NCBI GenBank assembly: GCA_020137815.1
Contig: CM035357.1
Span: 5,508,616-5,572,615, forward strand
Direction: 5' to 3'
From: Hormiphora californensis
Lineage: Eukaryota > Ctenophora > Tentaculata > Cydippida > Pleurobrachiidae
DNA: 64,000 bases
This document shows, piece after piece, positions 46,411-57,750 of the stretch. Position 1 is the stretch's first letter. Every line of letters begins with the position of its first letter. Both the position numbers and the translations under genes were made by a program. The notes beneath the pieces were generated by a model. It worked only from the letters and a program-made list of their open reading frames with translations. It was not told where the DNA came from and ran no database searches.

Positions 46411-48599
46411 TACAGTCGGACCCGATTTAGGGACCCCGATTTAGGACACCCCCCCGATTTAAGGACAGGATTTTTTCCCCCACAAATTTGAATTGTTGGG
46501 AAATTTTTGTGAAATTTTCAAAAAGATTCCGCATGTCCGGGAATCGGGTTTCCGAATCGGTCCCTTATCGCATGCCTTCTGCTAATTAGACGGTTCGGGA
46601 ACGAACAGATACGGTGATCCAATGGTGCCATCGAATCACAAGTTCACCAGTCCAGCGTCAAAATCGATTCGATGGGATCACGTTTCGATTCGTTTCCGTC
46701 TAATTAGCGCAGGACATGCGATAAGATGCACCGTTCGAACACGGATTCGGACGTGGCTGTATATACATTTAAAAAATTTTATAACTTTTTTGCAAAATTT
46801 TACAGTCCGATTGTAATGCTGTTGATCGGTGTCCCCTTAAATTTTGAGAGAAAAGTTATTGAAATTTTTATTACTTTCCTCACCCGCTTGGCACCGGCGT
46901 GCATGGTGAAATTGAACACGACCTAGCTGCAACGGGAAAACCAACACTTGTACGTGGAGCGGAGGGTCAACAGAATGGCGCTACGGTGCGGGAAAAAAAA
47001 GTCCATGCCCTAAAATCGATTTTTTTACTTTTATTTGATTTGGGTCAAAATTGGCTATATTAAACGTGGTCCCGAAAAATCCATAATGACTTAGCACACG
47101 AAATATGTCACCCCTACCTATTTTTTGCACGTAGAATCGATTGCCGTTGAAGTCGAATTTCTAAAATGACTGTAAAATGGTCAAAAGTTGATTTTTTACC
47201 ATTTTTTGGAGGTTTTTGGCCCCTAAACCATTGAAAACGTTGAGATAGGGATTTGAAACTAGTGCCAATCGTTAAAATGGTCATTTTTCTACCAAGAACC
47301 AAGTTTTCGTGTATATCCGATTTATGGTTAGATTTGGGCAAATTGTTGAAATCTGCCAACTAGGAGAACCGTAACTTGATTTTCTTGTTTTTTGGATTTT
47401 GGCATTTTTGACAAACTTCTGATTAAAATGGTCAATCGGGACCATGCTTAAGTCGTTTATGGGACAATTTTCGACTAAAATCCAAGATTTCATACCAATC
47501 CAATAACAGATCGTTGATTTATAGAAATTTAAGTAGGCAAAACGGTCAAAATAAGCAAGAAAAGTTGTCATTTTGACCGTTTGCCTACTTATTTTCTATA
47601 AATCAACGATGTTATTGGATTGGTATGAAATCTTGGATTTTAGTCGAAAATTGTCCCATAAACGACTTAAGCATGGTCCCGATTGACCATTTTAATCAGA
47701 AGTTTGTCAAAATGCCAAAATCCAAAAAACAAGAAAATCAAGTTACGGTTCTCCATGTTGCAGATTTCAACAATTTGCCAAATCTAACCATAAATCGGAT
47801 ATACACGAAAACTTGGTTCTTGGTAAAAAAATGACCATTTTAACGATTGGCACTAGTTTCAAATCCCTATCTCAACGTTTTCAATGGTTTAGGGGCCAAA
47901 AACCTCAAAAAATGGTGTAAAAAATCAACTTTTGACCATTTTACAGTCATTTTAGAAATTCGACTTCAACGGCAATCGTTTCTACGTGCAAAAATAGGTA
48001 GGGGTGACATATTCGTGTGCTAAGTCATTATGGATTTTTCGGGACCACGTTTAATATAGCCAATTTGACCCAAATCAAATAAAAGTAAAAAAATCGATTT
48101 TAGGGCATGGACTTTTTTTTCCCGCACCGTAGCGCCATTCTGTAGACCTTCAGCTACCACGTACAAGTGGTGGTTTCCCGTTGCATGCTAGGTCGTGTTA
48201 AAATTTCACCAGGCACGCCGTGTAGGGTGCCCCGATTCGGTATGGTATCACGTATCGGTTCGTTTTGAACCCGCTAATTAGACAGGATATCCAGTAAGTT
48301 GCACCGATTCGAAATACAAACCGGACGGGCTGGTATAACTTAGAAAATTTTCCATATTTTTTTGAAAAAGAATTCTTTTATATTTTTCTTTTTCTAATCA
48401 GAAATGATTATGTCATCAATACATGAATATTGCATATAACAGTTAGAGGTGTCTTTAGTCTTAATAATATAGTATGTATTTTGGGCAATAAAATAGGTTT
48501 TTTGGGTCAAATATGGCTCACCCCGATTTAGTGGACACCCCGATTTAGTGGACAAGACCCTTTCCCCCGAGGGTGTCCCTAAATCGGGGTCCGACTGTA
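46411..48599. mobile_element. 2.19-kb family B element (pogo/mariner-like ends) carrying a nested palindrome
   Basis: The left end TACAGTCGGACCCGATTTAG and right end AAATCGGGGTCCGACTGTA are inverted, with TA on both outer sides. Subterminal GATTTA-GGACACCCC units recur at both ends, as in the 63551 copy. A second subterminal pair (ATCACG...CGGTTCG...CTAATTAG...GCACCG) is shared by both flanks of the nested palindrome. There is no transposase frame. The TIR and TA site fit the Tc1/mariner superfamily, and the CAGTCGGAC-type ends recall its pogo branch (inference). Confidence 0.8.
46891..48230. mobile_element. 1.34-kb near-complete palindrome nested in the family B element
   Basis: The arms run from GCACCGGCGTGC at 46891 and GTAGGGTGC at 48230 inwards to a short hairpin centred near 47560 (AACGGTCAAAAT/ATTTTGACCGTT). 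The arms are nearly identical over about 640 bases, with minor indels, so any frame on one arm recurs on the other strand. The exact outer boundary and target duplication are not clear. It resembles the 27737-29042 palindrome in design but not in sequence. Confidence 0.78.
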
Positions 48600-48795
48600 A
48601 TAGGGGATTGCATAACCAAAATTATATATTAGATTTTCAATTCTCGCACTATATGTTGTCGATAGTCAGAGCGCTCCTATTGGTTAAAAAGATAGCTTGT
48701 GCATTGGCCTGCTTGCAGCACCCAACCGAAATAGTTTGTTGAAACCCGTTTTCTCACTAGTTAAGCAGTACCTTGCATTTTGCAAGTAACCTCAA

Positions 48796-51700
48796 ATGAT
48801 GATCAGACTGAAAAGATTCATTTTCCTCTTATTATCAGGTACTAGGCAAATTGATATGACTAATTTTGGCTTTGTCTACCTCTTGAACCAACGAAGAATC
48901 TTTTATATTAGTGCTAATTTAATTCTTTATCCAGTGATCGTAGTCGAGGCATTTCTGAGGCCGAAAGATTGTAAGATAACCGGTCCTCACCAAGGATTCC
49001 TAAAGCGTGTTTGCACTCATCAGTACTCAGAGGACGATAGCTTTAAAGATGTTGTTCAGTTGTTCCAGTGCCACAACTCAGATGATTTCTACTACACCCT
49101 CCGATCTTCACGGTGGATGTTTAACGCAACTTGTCCCCTGGACCCCCTACAATATGAAATGTGCGGGTATTTGAATGTCGAAATGACGGCTCTTCTTCCA
49201 AATGAGGCACTTTGTGGGGTTGCAGCGTGTACGGCGTGGAGTGGAGGGGCAACCTACTATCCCCGGGCAACCCGTGACATATGTCAAGGCGAGCCGTGTC
49301 TGGGGGGCCATTACCAGCCGGTCTGTGAGAATGTGACGGAGATAACGTGTAACGGTGTGTGTGACGATCCCGTGTGCAACGATGAGATTCATTGCGGGGA
49401 ATATATTTACGGTTACAAGTGTTCAGAGAAAACAGGGTATCTACCATCCACCACAGCATGCATCTTGAGTAGGTCTAACCAGGATAAAACTCTTTGTCTA
49501 CACCCTTCCATGTCATGTACAGCCGACTCCGGATTGGAAATGTGCACAATAAAATACGTTTACCTGTATCTTGTTGTACCAATTTTTAATTTTACCCGCT
49601 GTGCCACCATTAAAATTAACCATCGGTACAAAACAAGTGCAGATGATGAGAGGTATGGCTTTGAAAAGGGTGACTTTTACACTCCCCATTGTCTCAACTT
49701 CATGGACCAGACGAATTGTTCCGATCCTGCCAGGGTGGCCATGTCATGCCCCATACGGGGCTACATGTCTACCGTCGCCAAGGTAATGGTGTGTGGTGGC
49801 CTACGGGAGGGTCTTTGCGATGACAACATGGATATCCTCTGTGTGGATGTGACCTCTACCTGTACCATCCACAAGCACCAGATGTGTGACGGTACCAGGG
49901 ACTGTCCCTCGGGACAGGATGAGTTCAACTGTAAGTGGATGACTGGTAAAGGATGTACGAGAAAGTATAAGCCCGAATCTAATCCCCAGCCCTTCCCCCT
50001 TGACTGGATAGGAGACCATGTTGAGGACTGCGTTGGTGGAAAGGATGAGGTGTTAGACCTGTGGCCGACTTGTGGGAAAGGAGGCAAGTTCCATCGCATC
50101 GTGAAAGATAACAGCACTTGTGTAGACGTCTTCCAGTGCAAGTTTGGTTCTCGTAAAATCATACCTCCCAGCTTGTTGTGTGATGGGGTCGATACGTGCG
50201 GAAATGAAAATTCAGTCTGTCGACGACTAGTTCCCGATATTTCAAATAAGATAGTCCAAGGCACTGTTTGGAATAAATACATAAGCCCTTGTTTACCTGG
50301 CCTAGAAAACCTCATCCCTTAGAAGGCAAGTGTACCGGTCTAACTACTTCACAGATGCACAACTCTCATATTTTCGGTATGGAACGGGAAACTCAAATTT
50401 CTGCTCCAGAAAAGATGTCTTGCTCCTATACATTTGGGGAGGTGTACGTCTATCTAACATGTTTGGGTATCTGCAAAGAAAATGTCCAATCTCAAAAGAA
50501 CCTCTTAAACGCGATTCCTGTCCGGCAGAGTTTAAACGCCGTTTTTTCACAATCGCAGACCAAAAAACACTAACGTTTGTTATGCAGAAGGAGGGATCGT
50601 ACGGACAGGATATCTTTGAATGTAAAAACAACAGATGCTTACGCTATGATAAAGTCTGTAACCTGATCGATGATTGTGGAGATGGCAGTGATGAGAAAAT
50701 TGCGAAAACCATTTCCGGTGTAAATCTGCAAAAGGTCAAGGTCAGCTCTATTTCCCTTTGTATGCGGTGTGTGATGGGTACCCAACTGTATGGACCTATC
50801 AGATGAGTGCAACGACCGGTGTAGCAAAGAAATTTTGGAAGGATTCTACTTGAAATTAAGTGCATGTGTCTTAGGATTTCTTGCAATTGGACTTAATTTG
50901 TGGACCTTGGGGAATGTAGTTCTGCAGCTTAAAAAAGTCACTAGCCAGACAGCCCTTGAGAACAGAATACTGGTAGCAACCATCAGCCTTGGCGATCTGT
51001 TCACTGGTGCGTATCTCCTGGCAATATCTATCGCTGGTATACTTCCGAGCAGTTATTGTGAACGCCAGGCTTATTGGCTGGCCAGCAGGTACTGCGATGC
51101 CCTGGGTATTGTCAGTACAACAGGAAGTGCAATCTCGGTGATGTCCATGACCTTCCTTAGCCTGTCACGAGTACGGGGAGTAAGATCGGGAATCCAACGT
51201 TTAACTTCCGAAGTTAAATTTGGACCTCCTCTGATGTCGACCGGTGTCATTATCGTTGTTTCGATGATATTTTCCAGTTTCCCTGTGGTGTTTCTCAATA
51301 TGTTTGAGGATGTCTTTGTCAATGGGCAGGTATGGGACAAGGATGTTAAGTTTTTCATTGGGAACATTGGTAAAGCAGAGCACTTGGAGGCCATTCAAGC
51401 TTACTACGGAAGAATCTTGGGGAGGTCCTCGGCTGATTCTGGCCAATCCTGGGATAAGATAACAGCTCTGATAAGGGGCATGTACACGAATGACTATGGA
51501 AACTTGGAAGGTTTAAATTCCCTAGTTGGTTTTTATGGCAACGAGGGCGTGTGCCTTTTCAAATTTTTTGTCCTCCCCAATGATCCACAATTCGCATTTT
51601 CACTGACCTACCAACTTTTAAATATGGCTTGCTTGGGAATAATATGTGCCTGTTACGTATACATCGAAGCAAAGTCGAGGAAGAGCCTGAAAAATCTAAA

Positions 51701-52144
51701 TTTCAACAGGGAAAATGGGCGTCAAAATCCTGCTATACTGGCCCGTATGGAGCAACAAAGAAGATGCAATGGAAAGTGAGCATGATCATTGGAACAGATT
51801 TAATCTGTGGCTTCCCCTCCTATCCTGTCGTTCTGTCACATGGCTGAGGTGGTGGATGCGACCCCCTACTACGATGTGTTCTCTGTATTATCCTCCCCAT
51901 CAATTCCTCCATCAACCCTCTGCTATACAGCGATTACGCACACGATTTATTCCAGACGGTTTGGAAGTGGGTTACAAAGATAAGCAAGAATAAAAACCAG
52001 GCCCGGGATTATCGAAATGGATGTCCTTCGGAATTTAGCGGCTTTACCAGAGTGTACATCATTTGGTGGCTAGCTGATCAAAGTAGCACAGCTGACCAAT
52101 GTAGCACAGCTGATCAAAGTGAAACTCTTGCAAATAACAGTTAG
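48796..52144 (+). CDS. LDLa-repeat, Cys-rich ectodomain, rhodopsin-type 7TM receptor (frame-broken in this sequence)
   Basis: Exon 1 (48796-48838) joins 48935 across a GT-AG intron, giving the signal peptide MMIRLKRFIFLLLSVIVVEA. A large Cys-rich ectodomain follows, with LDLa modules around CDGTRDCPSGQDEFNC (49885-49932), DDCGDGSDE (near 50690) and CDG...DLSDEC (about 50770-50808). The 7TM core has TM1 at KLSACVLGFLAIGL, TM2 with ISLGDLFTGAYLLAIS, a LSLSRVRGV segment after TM3, TM6 TDLICGFP and TM7 NSSINPLLYS (an NPxxY variant). The architecture resembles molluscan GRL101 and relaxin-receptor-like LGRs, but I see no leucine-rich repeats. The ligand is unknown. Single-base shifts near 50306, 50696, 50784, 51757, 51814 and 51885 break the frame. 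Each is explained by one base, mostly in a homopolymer, so error is likelier than pseudogenisation. Confidence 0.78.
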
Positions 52145-54150
52145 CTTATAGTGTATTACGACTCACCAGTATTCAGTTTGTTAAAATCACACGTGTACTT
52201 AGGAGAGAGGAGAGAGCTTGACCAGAGAAATTGTGGCACATCAAAACTCTGAAGAGGAGACACTTTAAGGTACGAGAAAAAGAAAGAAAAAAAAGAGCGA
52301 TATGTTTATATTGCCTAATTATCTTACTGCTGCATTTATTTGTGGGGACACGGTGGGCACTGTATAGTAGTATCATCCCGAATCCTCGCCTAGTTTGTTC
52401 TGAGTGGCTGCCGGCTGGTTTCATGATATTTTATGAGGCCCAATACCACTATTTAAGCCGTTTTGATTGATTGATTAATTGACTTTTACTTCGAATTACC
52501 GGACTCCTTGGTGGAACGATCCGTATTCAATTCCGAGTGGACAGGATAAACCGGCGTCGGGCCGAGAGGCTTCTGGGGCAAGCATTGGGAATTTCATAGT
52601 TTCACAAAAGGTCCCAACAACTATGGACACAGAGAGGTCGCGAGAAAAAAAAGAAAGTTTCATTCATGAGAGAATCTCTATGTAAACCCGATTCCCAATG
52701 ATATTACATGTCAGGGCGGCCCTACCTTGGACAAATTAAGATTCGTGAGACCGAATTGTAAACAGTAAACTCGTGACATTTAAAAGATAGTCGAAAGTGG
52801 TCTCTACAATCCATACTGCAGAACTAGCAGCTGACATGCAGCCCCATGAAAGATGAACAAGCGATATAGGGAGAAGAGAGATAGAGACTCATATCAGATA
52901 ATGAAAATTGAAAAGGTAGTAGGTAAGAGCAGAGGGCGAGGAGAGAGAGAGAGGGGGGGGGGCGAGGGAGAGAAGAGAGAGAGAAGAGAGAGAGTGGAAA
53001 AAGAGCAAATGTGTTCAACGACTGCATAGAAAATGTAATCAAGAATTTCGTGTCCCCTCTCTCCATAACAGATTGCTTGCATATCTATTCCTAGAATAAA
53101 GAATCTGTAATGAATATATCTCCTCTTACCAGCGAGAGACACGTTGTAACACCGACGCCACACGATTGTTGAAGAGTCAGAGGCAGATGATTGTTGAGTC
53201 AGAGGCAGATGATTGTTGAAAAGTCAGAGGCAGAGAGATAAGATAAGATGAGAGTGAGAGAAGATATATATAGGTAAAGACGAAGTTGTGATGAACAAAT
53301 CGTCTAGAGAACGTATATATGTTACAGCTGCAGTAGACCGTAACACTGCTAAAAGAGTGCAAACGCTGAAAATAAGGGGGGGGGAAAAAAAAAGGGGGGG
53401 GGGGGTAATCAGAAGAGAAAATTTAACTAGTTAAAGGGGAAGGAGAAAAAAATCAAAAGGAAAAGAGAGGGGAGATTACTTATAAGGCGAGATAGATGAG
53501 GTGAGAGGGAGAGGGGGAGCTAGTTGGAAAAAGAAGGGGGAAAAAGGGGTGGAGGTCTTAAAAGTCTGAAATGAGTACAGGATTTCCCATTTGGAAAAAA
53601 TTACTATGAAAGGGGAGAGGAAAAATTTCCAAAAAAACCCCCAAAAATTTTTTTTTAAATCTCTCTCCTCTCTTCTGTTCTTTCCTTTCTCCACTTCTCC
53701 CCTTTCTCTTTTTCTTCTCTCTCTCTCTTCTCCTCTCGCTGCCCTTTTGGTGTTTCTTATGTCCCTCGAGGAATTTACACACGCCCCGGTCGAGCAACAA
53801 TTTTCCCAGGAGGCGCTAAAAAGGGGGGAAATAAAAAGGGTCGAGAATCAGGGAAAAGGAGAGAGGGGGTTAGGGAGAGAAATTTGTAGAAAAATTTGAG
53901 GAGAGGAGAGAGGAGAAGAAATAAGAAGAAAAATTGAGGGGAGGAGAGGAGAGAAGGAAGAAAGGAGGGAGGAAAGGGGGAGGGGGAGAGAGGAAAAGAG
54001 AGGAAAAAAGGCCATGGATCCCTTTAAACTGTCTAAGTTAGTGTAACAATGGGGTGTTTTTTACCGCGGGGGGAAGATCAGGGAACTTTCCTCTTTCTCC
54101 TTTTTTCTCTCTCTATCTCTTCTCTCTCCTCCTCCTTCTTTCCTCTTTTA

Positions 54151-54190
<40 letters not shown>

Positions 54191-54410
54191 CCACTTCATC
54201 AATCTCTGAAGATTTGATCCCAAAATCATATGGGTCCCAAGAAATGAACGTGTAACCTAATTGTTGAACAATTCACAGAGACAGTAATCATATTTCATAG
54301 TGACGTGGCATGTTAATCCTGATCAGATCTCATATGATCATGTCTGGTATTATTATCACCCTCTCACATTCCCCACAAGTTGGTTCCTAACAACACCCCC
54401 CCCCCTCCAG
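52145..54410. other. purine/pyrimidine-rich intergenic region upstream of the SLC6 exons
   Basis: Strongly GA-, G- or CT-rich, with poly-G tracts near 53378-53405 and three tandem units of GAGTCAGAGGCAGATGATTG at about 53173-53232. The first exon or exons of SLC6 should be here. A possible coding start is ATG at 53759 (MSLEEFTHAPVEQQF), but I could not join it in phase to the exon at 54411. Confidence 0.45.
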
Positions 54411-57400
54411 GAAGTCAGTTTGAGTTCATCCTATCTACTATTGGATCCGTGGTGGGACTGGGGAACTTATGGAGGTTCCCAATTAAAGTTAAACAGTATG
54501 GAGGAGGTGAGTAGTTAATTACTAATTAACTAGGTCTACAGTTGCCAAGCTAGACTGCCTTTCACGATCCCCGCAAAATATGTAAAGGGAGGGTTAGAAC
54601 ATAACAGGTCTAAAGTATTGGACCACAAATTCAGACTGAAGTAAGGCAGTGGCCGAGGAGTCAGAATGCACAAAACAATCCGTCCCTTCTCTCCCCTTGT
54701 TAAGAACCTTAGTGTGTATTTTATGCATATAATATTGAATGAGTGGCCCCTACTCACGACTCGTAATTTAACGTGCGTCGTGCACAAGCTGTCGAGAGGA
54801 TTTAAACCATGCATTATTAAGTTGCAACCACAGAGTCAACATTAACAGTCTCAAAACTGCATTCAATAACTAGATATATTTCAGTATGGCCACTCCAATA
54901 TCTCTAATTCCAGTTTAACACCCACTTTTCTCCCCCAGCGGTGTTCCTGATCCCCTATTTCACTATGTTGTGTATAGAAGGAATCCCTCTGTTCATGGTG
55001 GAGATGTGGATTGGTCAGAGATTCAAGGCTGGTTGTATTGGAGGATTCTATAAAATTAACAAAGCCCTGAGTACGTGATAAATTCACAAATTTCAATCCT
55101 GACGTCAACTTATTTTGTCATTTTATGACTTTTTACCCACTTAAAATTTATCCTAAACCCCTTCTATTCTGTAGCTGGTATTGGGTTCGCTACCTGGATG
55201 ATAGGTTTCTACACAAACCTCTACTACAATGCCATCATTATGTGGACGATATACTACTTTGTGGCATCTATAAACAAGGTAATTTGTCTTGCTAGAACCT
55301 CTCCCTCGAAATGGTAATCGAACATAAGACCAATGTATGTTGTTCAAAACAGTGTGAAATGCTGTATCATGAGTCCTAGCCCCACATAATATAGAAAAGG
55401 GAGATGTACTACCCAACAGACCATGTCTATTTCCCATGGTCCCCCTCACATTACTTTATTACCCGCATGCAATGTGTGCTACAGAATGCAGTGAGGGAAG
55501 TGTACCATTTGTAAAATATCATCACCATGGGGGCCCCACAGTTCAAAACACAAGACTCGTCTAAGCTCCACCGACCGCCATCTTCCTGCCCTCTAAGTCC
55601 CACCTTTCCAGCTCTCTTCTAATCCCTATCTCACTGCTCTCAGTCCCACCTTTCCAGCTCTCTTCTAATCCCTATCTCACTGCTCTCAGTCCCACCTTTC
55701 CAGCTCTCTTCTAATCCCTATCTCACTGCTCTCAGTCCCACCTTTCCAGCTCCCTTCTAATCCCTATCTCACTGCTCTCAGTCCCACCTTTCCAGCTCCC
55801 TTCTAATCCCTATCTCACTGCTCTCAGTCCCACCTTTCCAGCTCCCTTCTAATCCCTATCTCACTGCTCTCCACAAAGCAGCTCCATTTCTCACCCCCTA
55901 CTTTTCAGTCATTACCATGGGCCGATGACTGCGAAATACGTTGTAGGAGCGTTAGAACAAATCAGATCCCTTCTAACCCCCCTACTTTTCAGTCATTACC
56001 CTGGGCCGATGACTGCCCGATCGATGGACCTGGTGCTGAATGCTGTACTAACACAACTAGAGCAAGCCATTACTGGTAAGTGTGTGTGGTTTCATCTCCT
56101 GAGTGTTTCATACATTGTTCGATACTGGATCACTAAACAATACCTTTCTCTATGTAATTTTGAGATGTTTTAGGGCACAATTGTCTTGTTCGACCCTCAC
56201 TGCACCGAGGGTTAGAATATAATCCCTCCGTTATAATAATACAGGTACTACGAGGCAGCTCAAGATTAGTGATGATATCAATGATGCTGGAGATATAAAT
56301 TGGAAGATGACATTGTCCCTTTTGGCAGCCTGGGTTACCTGTTTCCTTTGTATGGTTAAGGGTAAGTTAGGGGCTAGCAGTCAGCTGCCAATCCTCTTAC
56401 CAAGCTGTTCTCGCGTGCAGAACATTTGAAAGAAATGAGAATAGGGTCAGGCCAATGCTCTGTAAGGTTGGGAGACACATATTGTGTAAATTGAGTTTCT
56501 CTGAAGCATGATTGTTCCCTGGTTCAACTCAAACCGACCGAATCAGGAAATACTGGTCCCTGATTGGCTGATAACCAGTCACGTGACCTAAATAACGAGT
56601 TCTGATTGGTTGTTTACTTGTGTCGGTCGGTTCCTAACTCAAACCCTCCTCAAGGAATTAAGACGTCAGGGAAAGTAGTATACGTCACTGCTATCTTCCC
56701 CTTCATGGCGCTAATCGGACTGTTCATCATGAGTCTCACTCTCCAAGGATCCAGCGAGGGAATCAAATATTTCTTCGATCCTACAGTGAGTTTCATAAAG
56801 CTTGTGAGATGAATCAGGCAAACAATATAAATCTGTAATACACATGAGTAAACAACTGTTTCACACTTGAACTTGCAAGGATTGTTTCTATTCGAAATTT
56901 GAAATCATTTCCCTCCCAGTATGTGTTTACATTTGAAGATAAGAATACTACCCGGAATGCGACTAGCAACTGGGATCAGCTGAAGAACCCTTACTGCTGG
57001 TTAGAAGCTGCATCTCAAATCTTCTACAGTCTTTCTCTAGGTCAGTTGTAATTGCTTTTTTTTTCTTTTTTTAATCGCCTTGCTCGACCCTGTTTCACTA
57101 CGCCCCGTGAAAAAGGGTTTGAACAAAAGAAGGTTTTAAGACACGATCTAGTTATTGCGCTCTTTTATATCGATCAAATACATTCTTTTCTAGGTTTTGG
57201 ATCCTGTATTGCCTTCGCTTCCTACAACCCCACCAAAACAGATTTCTACAAACAGACAATAGGAATTTCCATTGTGAACAGTTTGAGTTCCATGTTGGCG
57301 GGTGTCACTATCTTCGCTATCATCGGATCCAGTGCAGTCAAGAACCAGATTCCCATTGATGAGGTATTGTGAGGTTGGGTGAGGTGTTTGTGAGGTGCGG

Positions 57401-57689
57401 TTGCTGAGTGTTTGGGAATGCGTGGATGAGGTTGTTGGCTTTCCGAGCAAAAGTAGAGATCTTCTAACTTTAGATTCCAATTACTCCTACGTTTGAGCGA
57501 TTATAGCGTGGCAATGCATACATGCTGTGAACTTCAGTACCCGGAACCTAATTAGTATTAACTGGTTCTGCACGTGCCTCTATTCTAGGTGTGGGGGTGG
57601 ACCGTGAATAGAGCAGACTGTGACAGCTTAATTTTACACAGAACATGCTCAGCGGTGACAGCTATAATTTACTTCCGGGATATTACGGC

Positions 57690-57750
<61 letters not shown>

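Noticed and set aside
53759-53899. MSLEEFTHAPVEQQF frame as the SLC6 first exon
   Set aside because: No donor with the required phase 1 could be found to join it to 54411, and the opposite strand is equally open.
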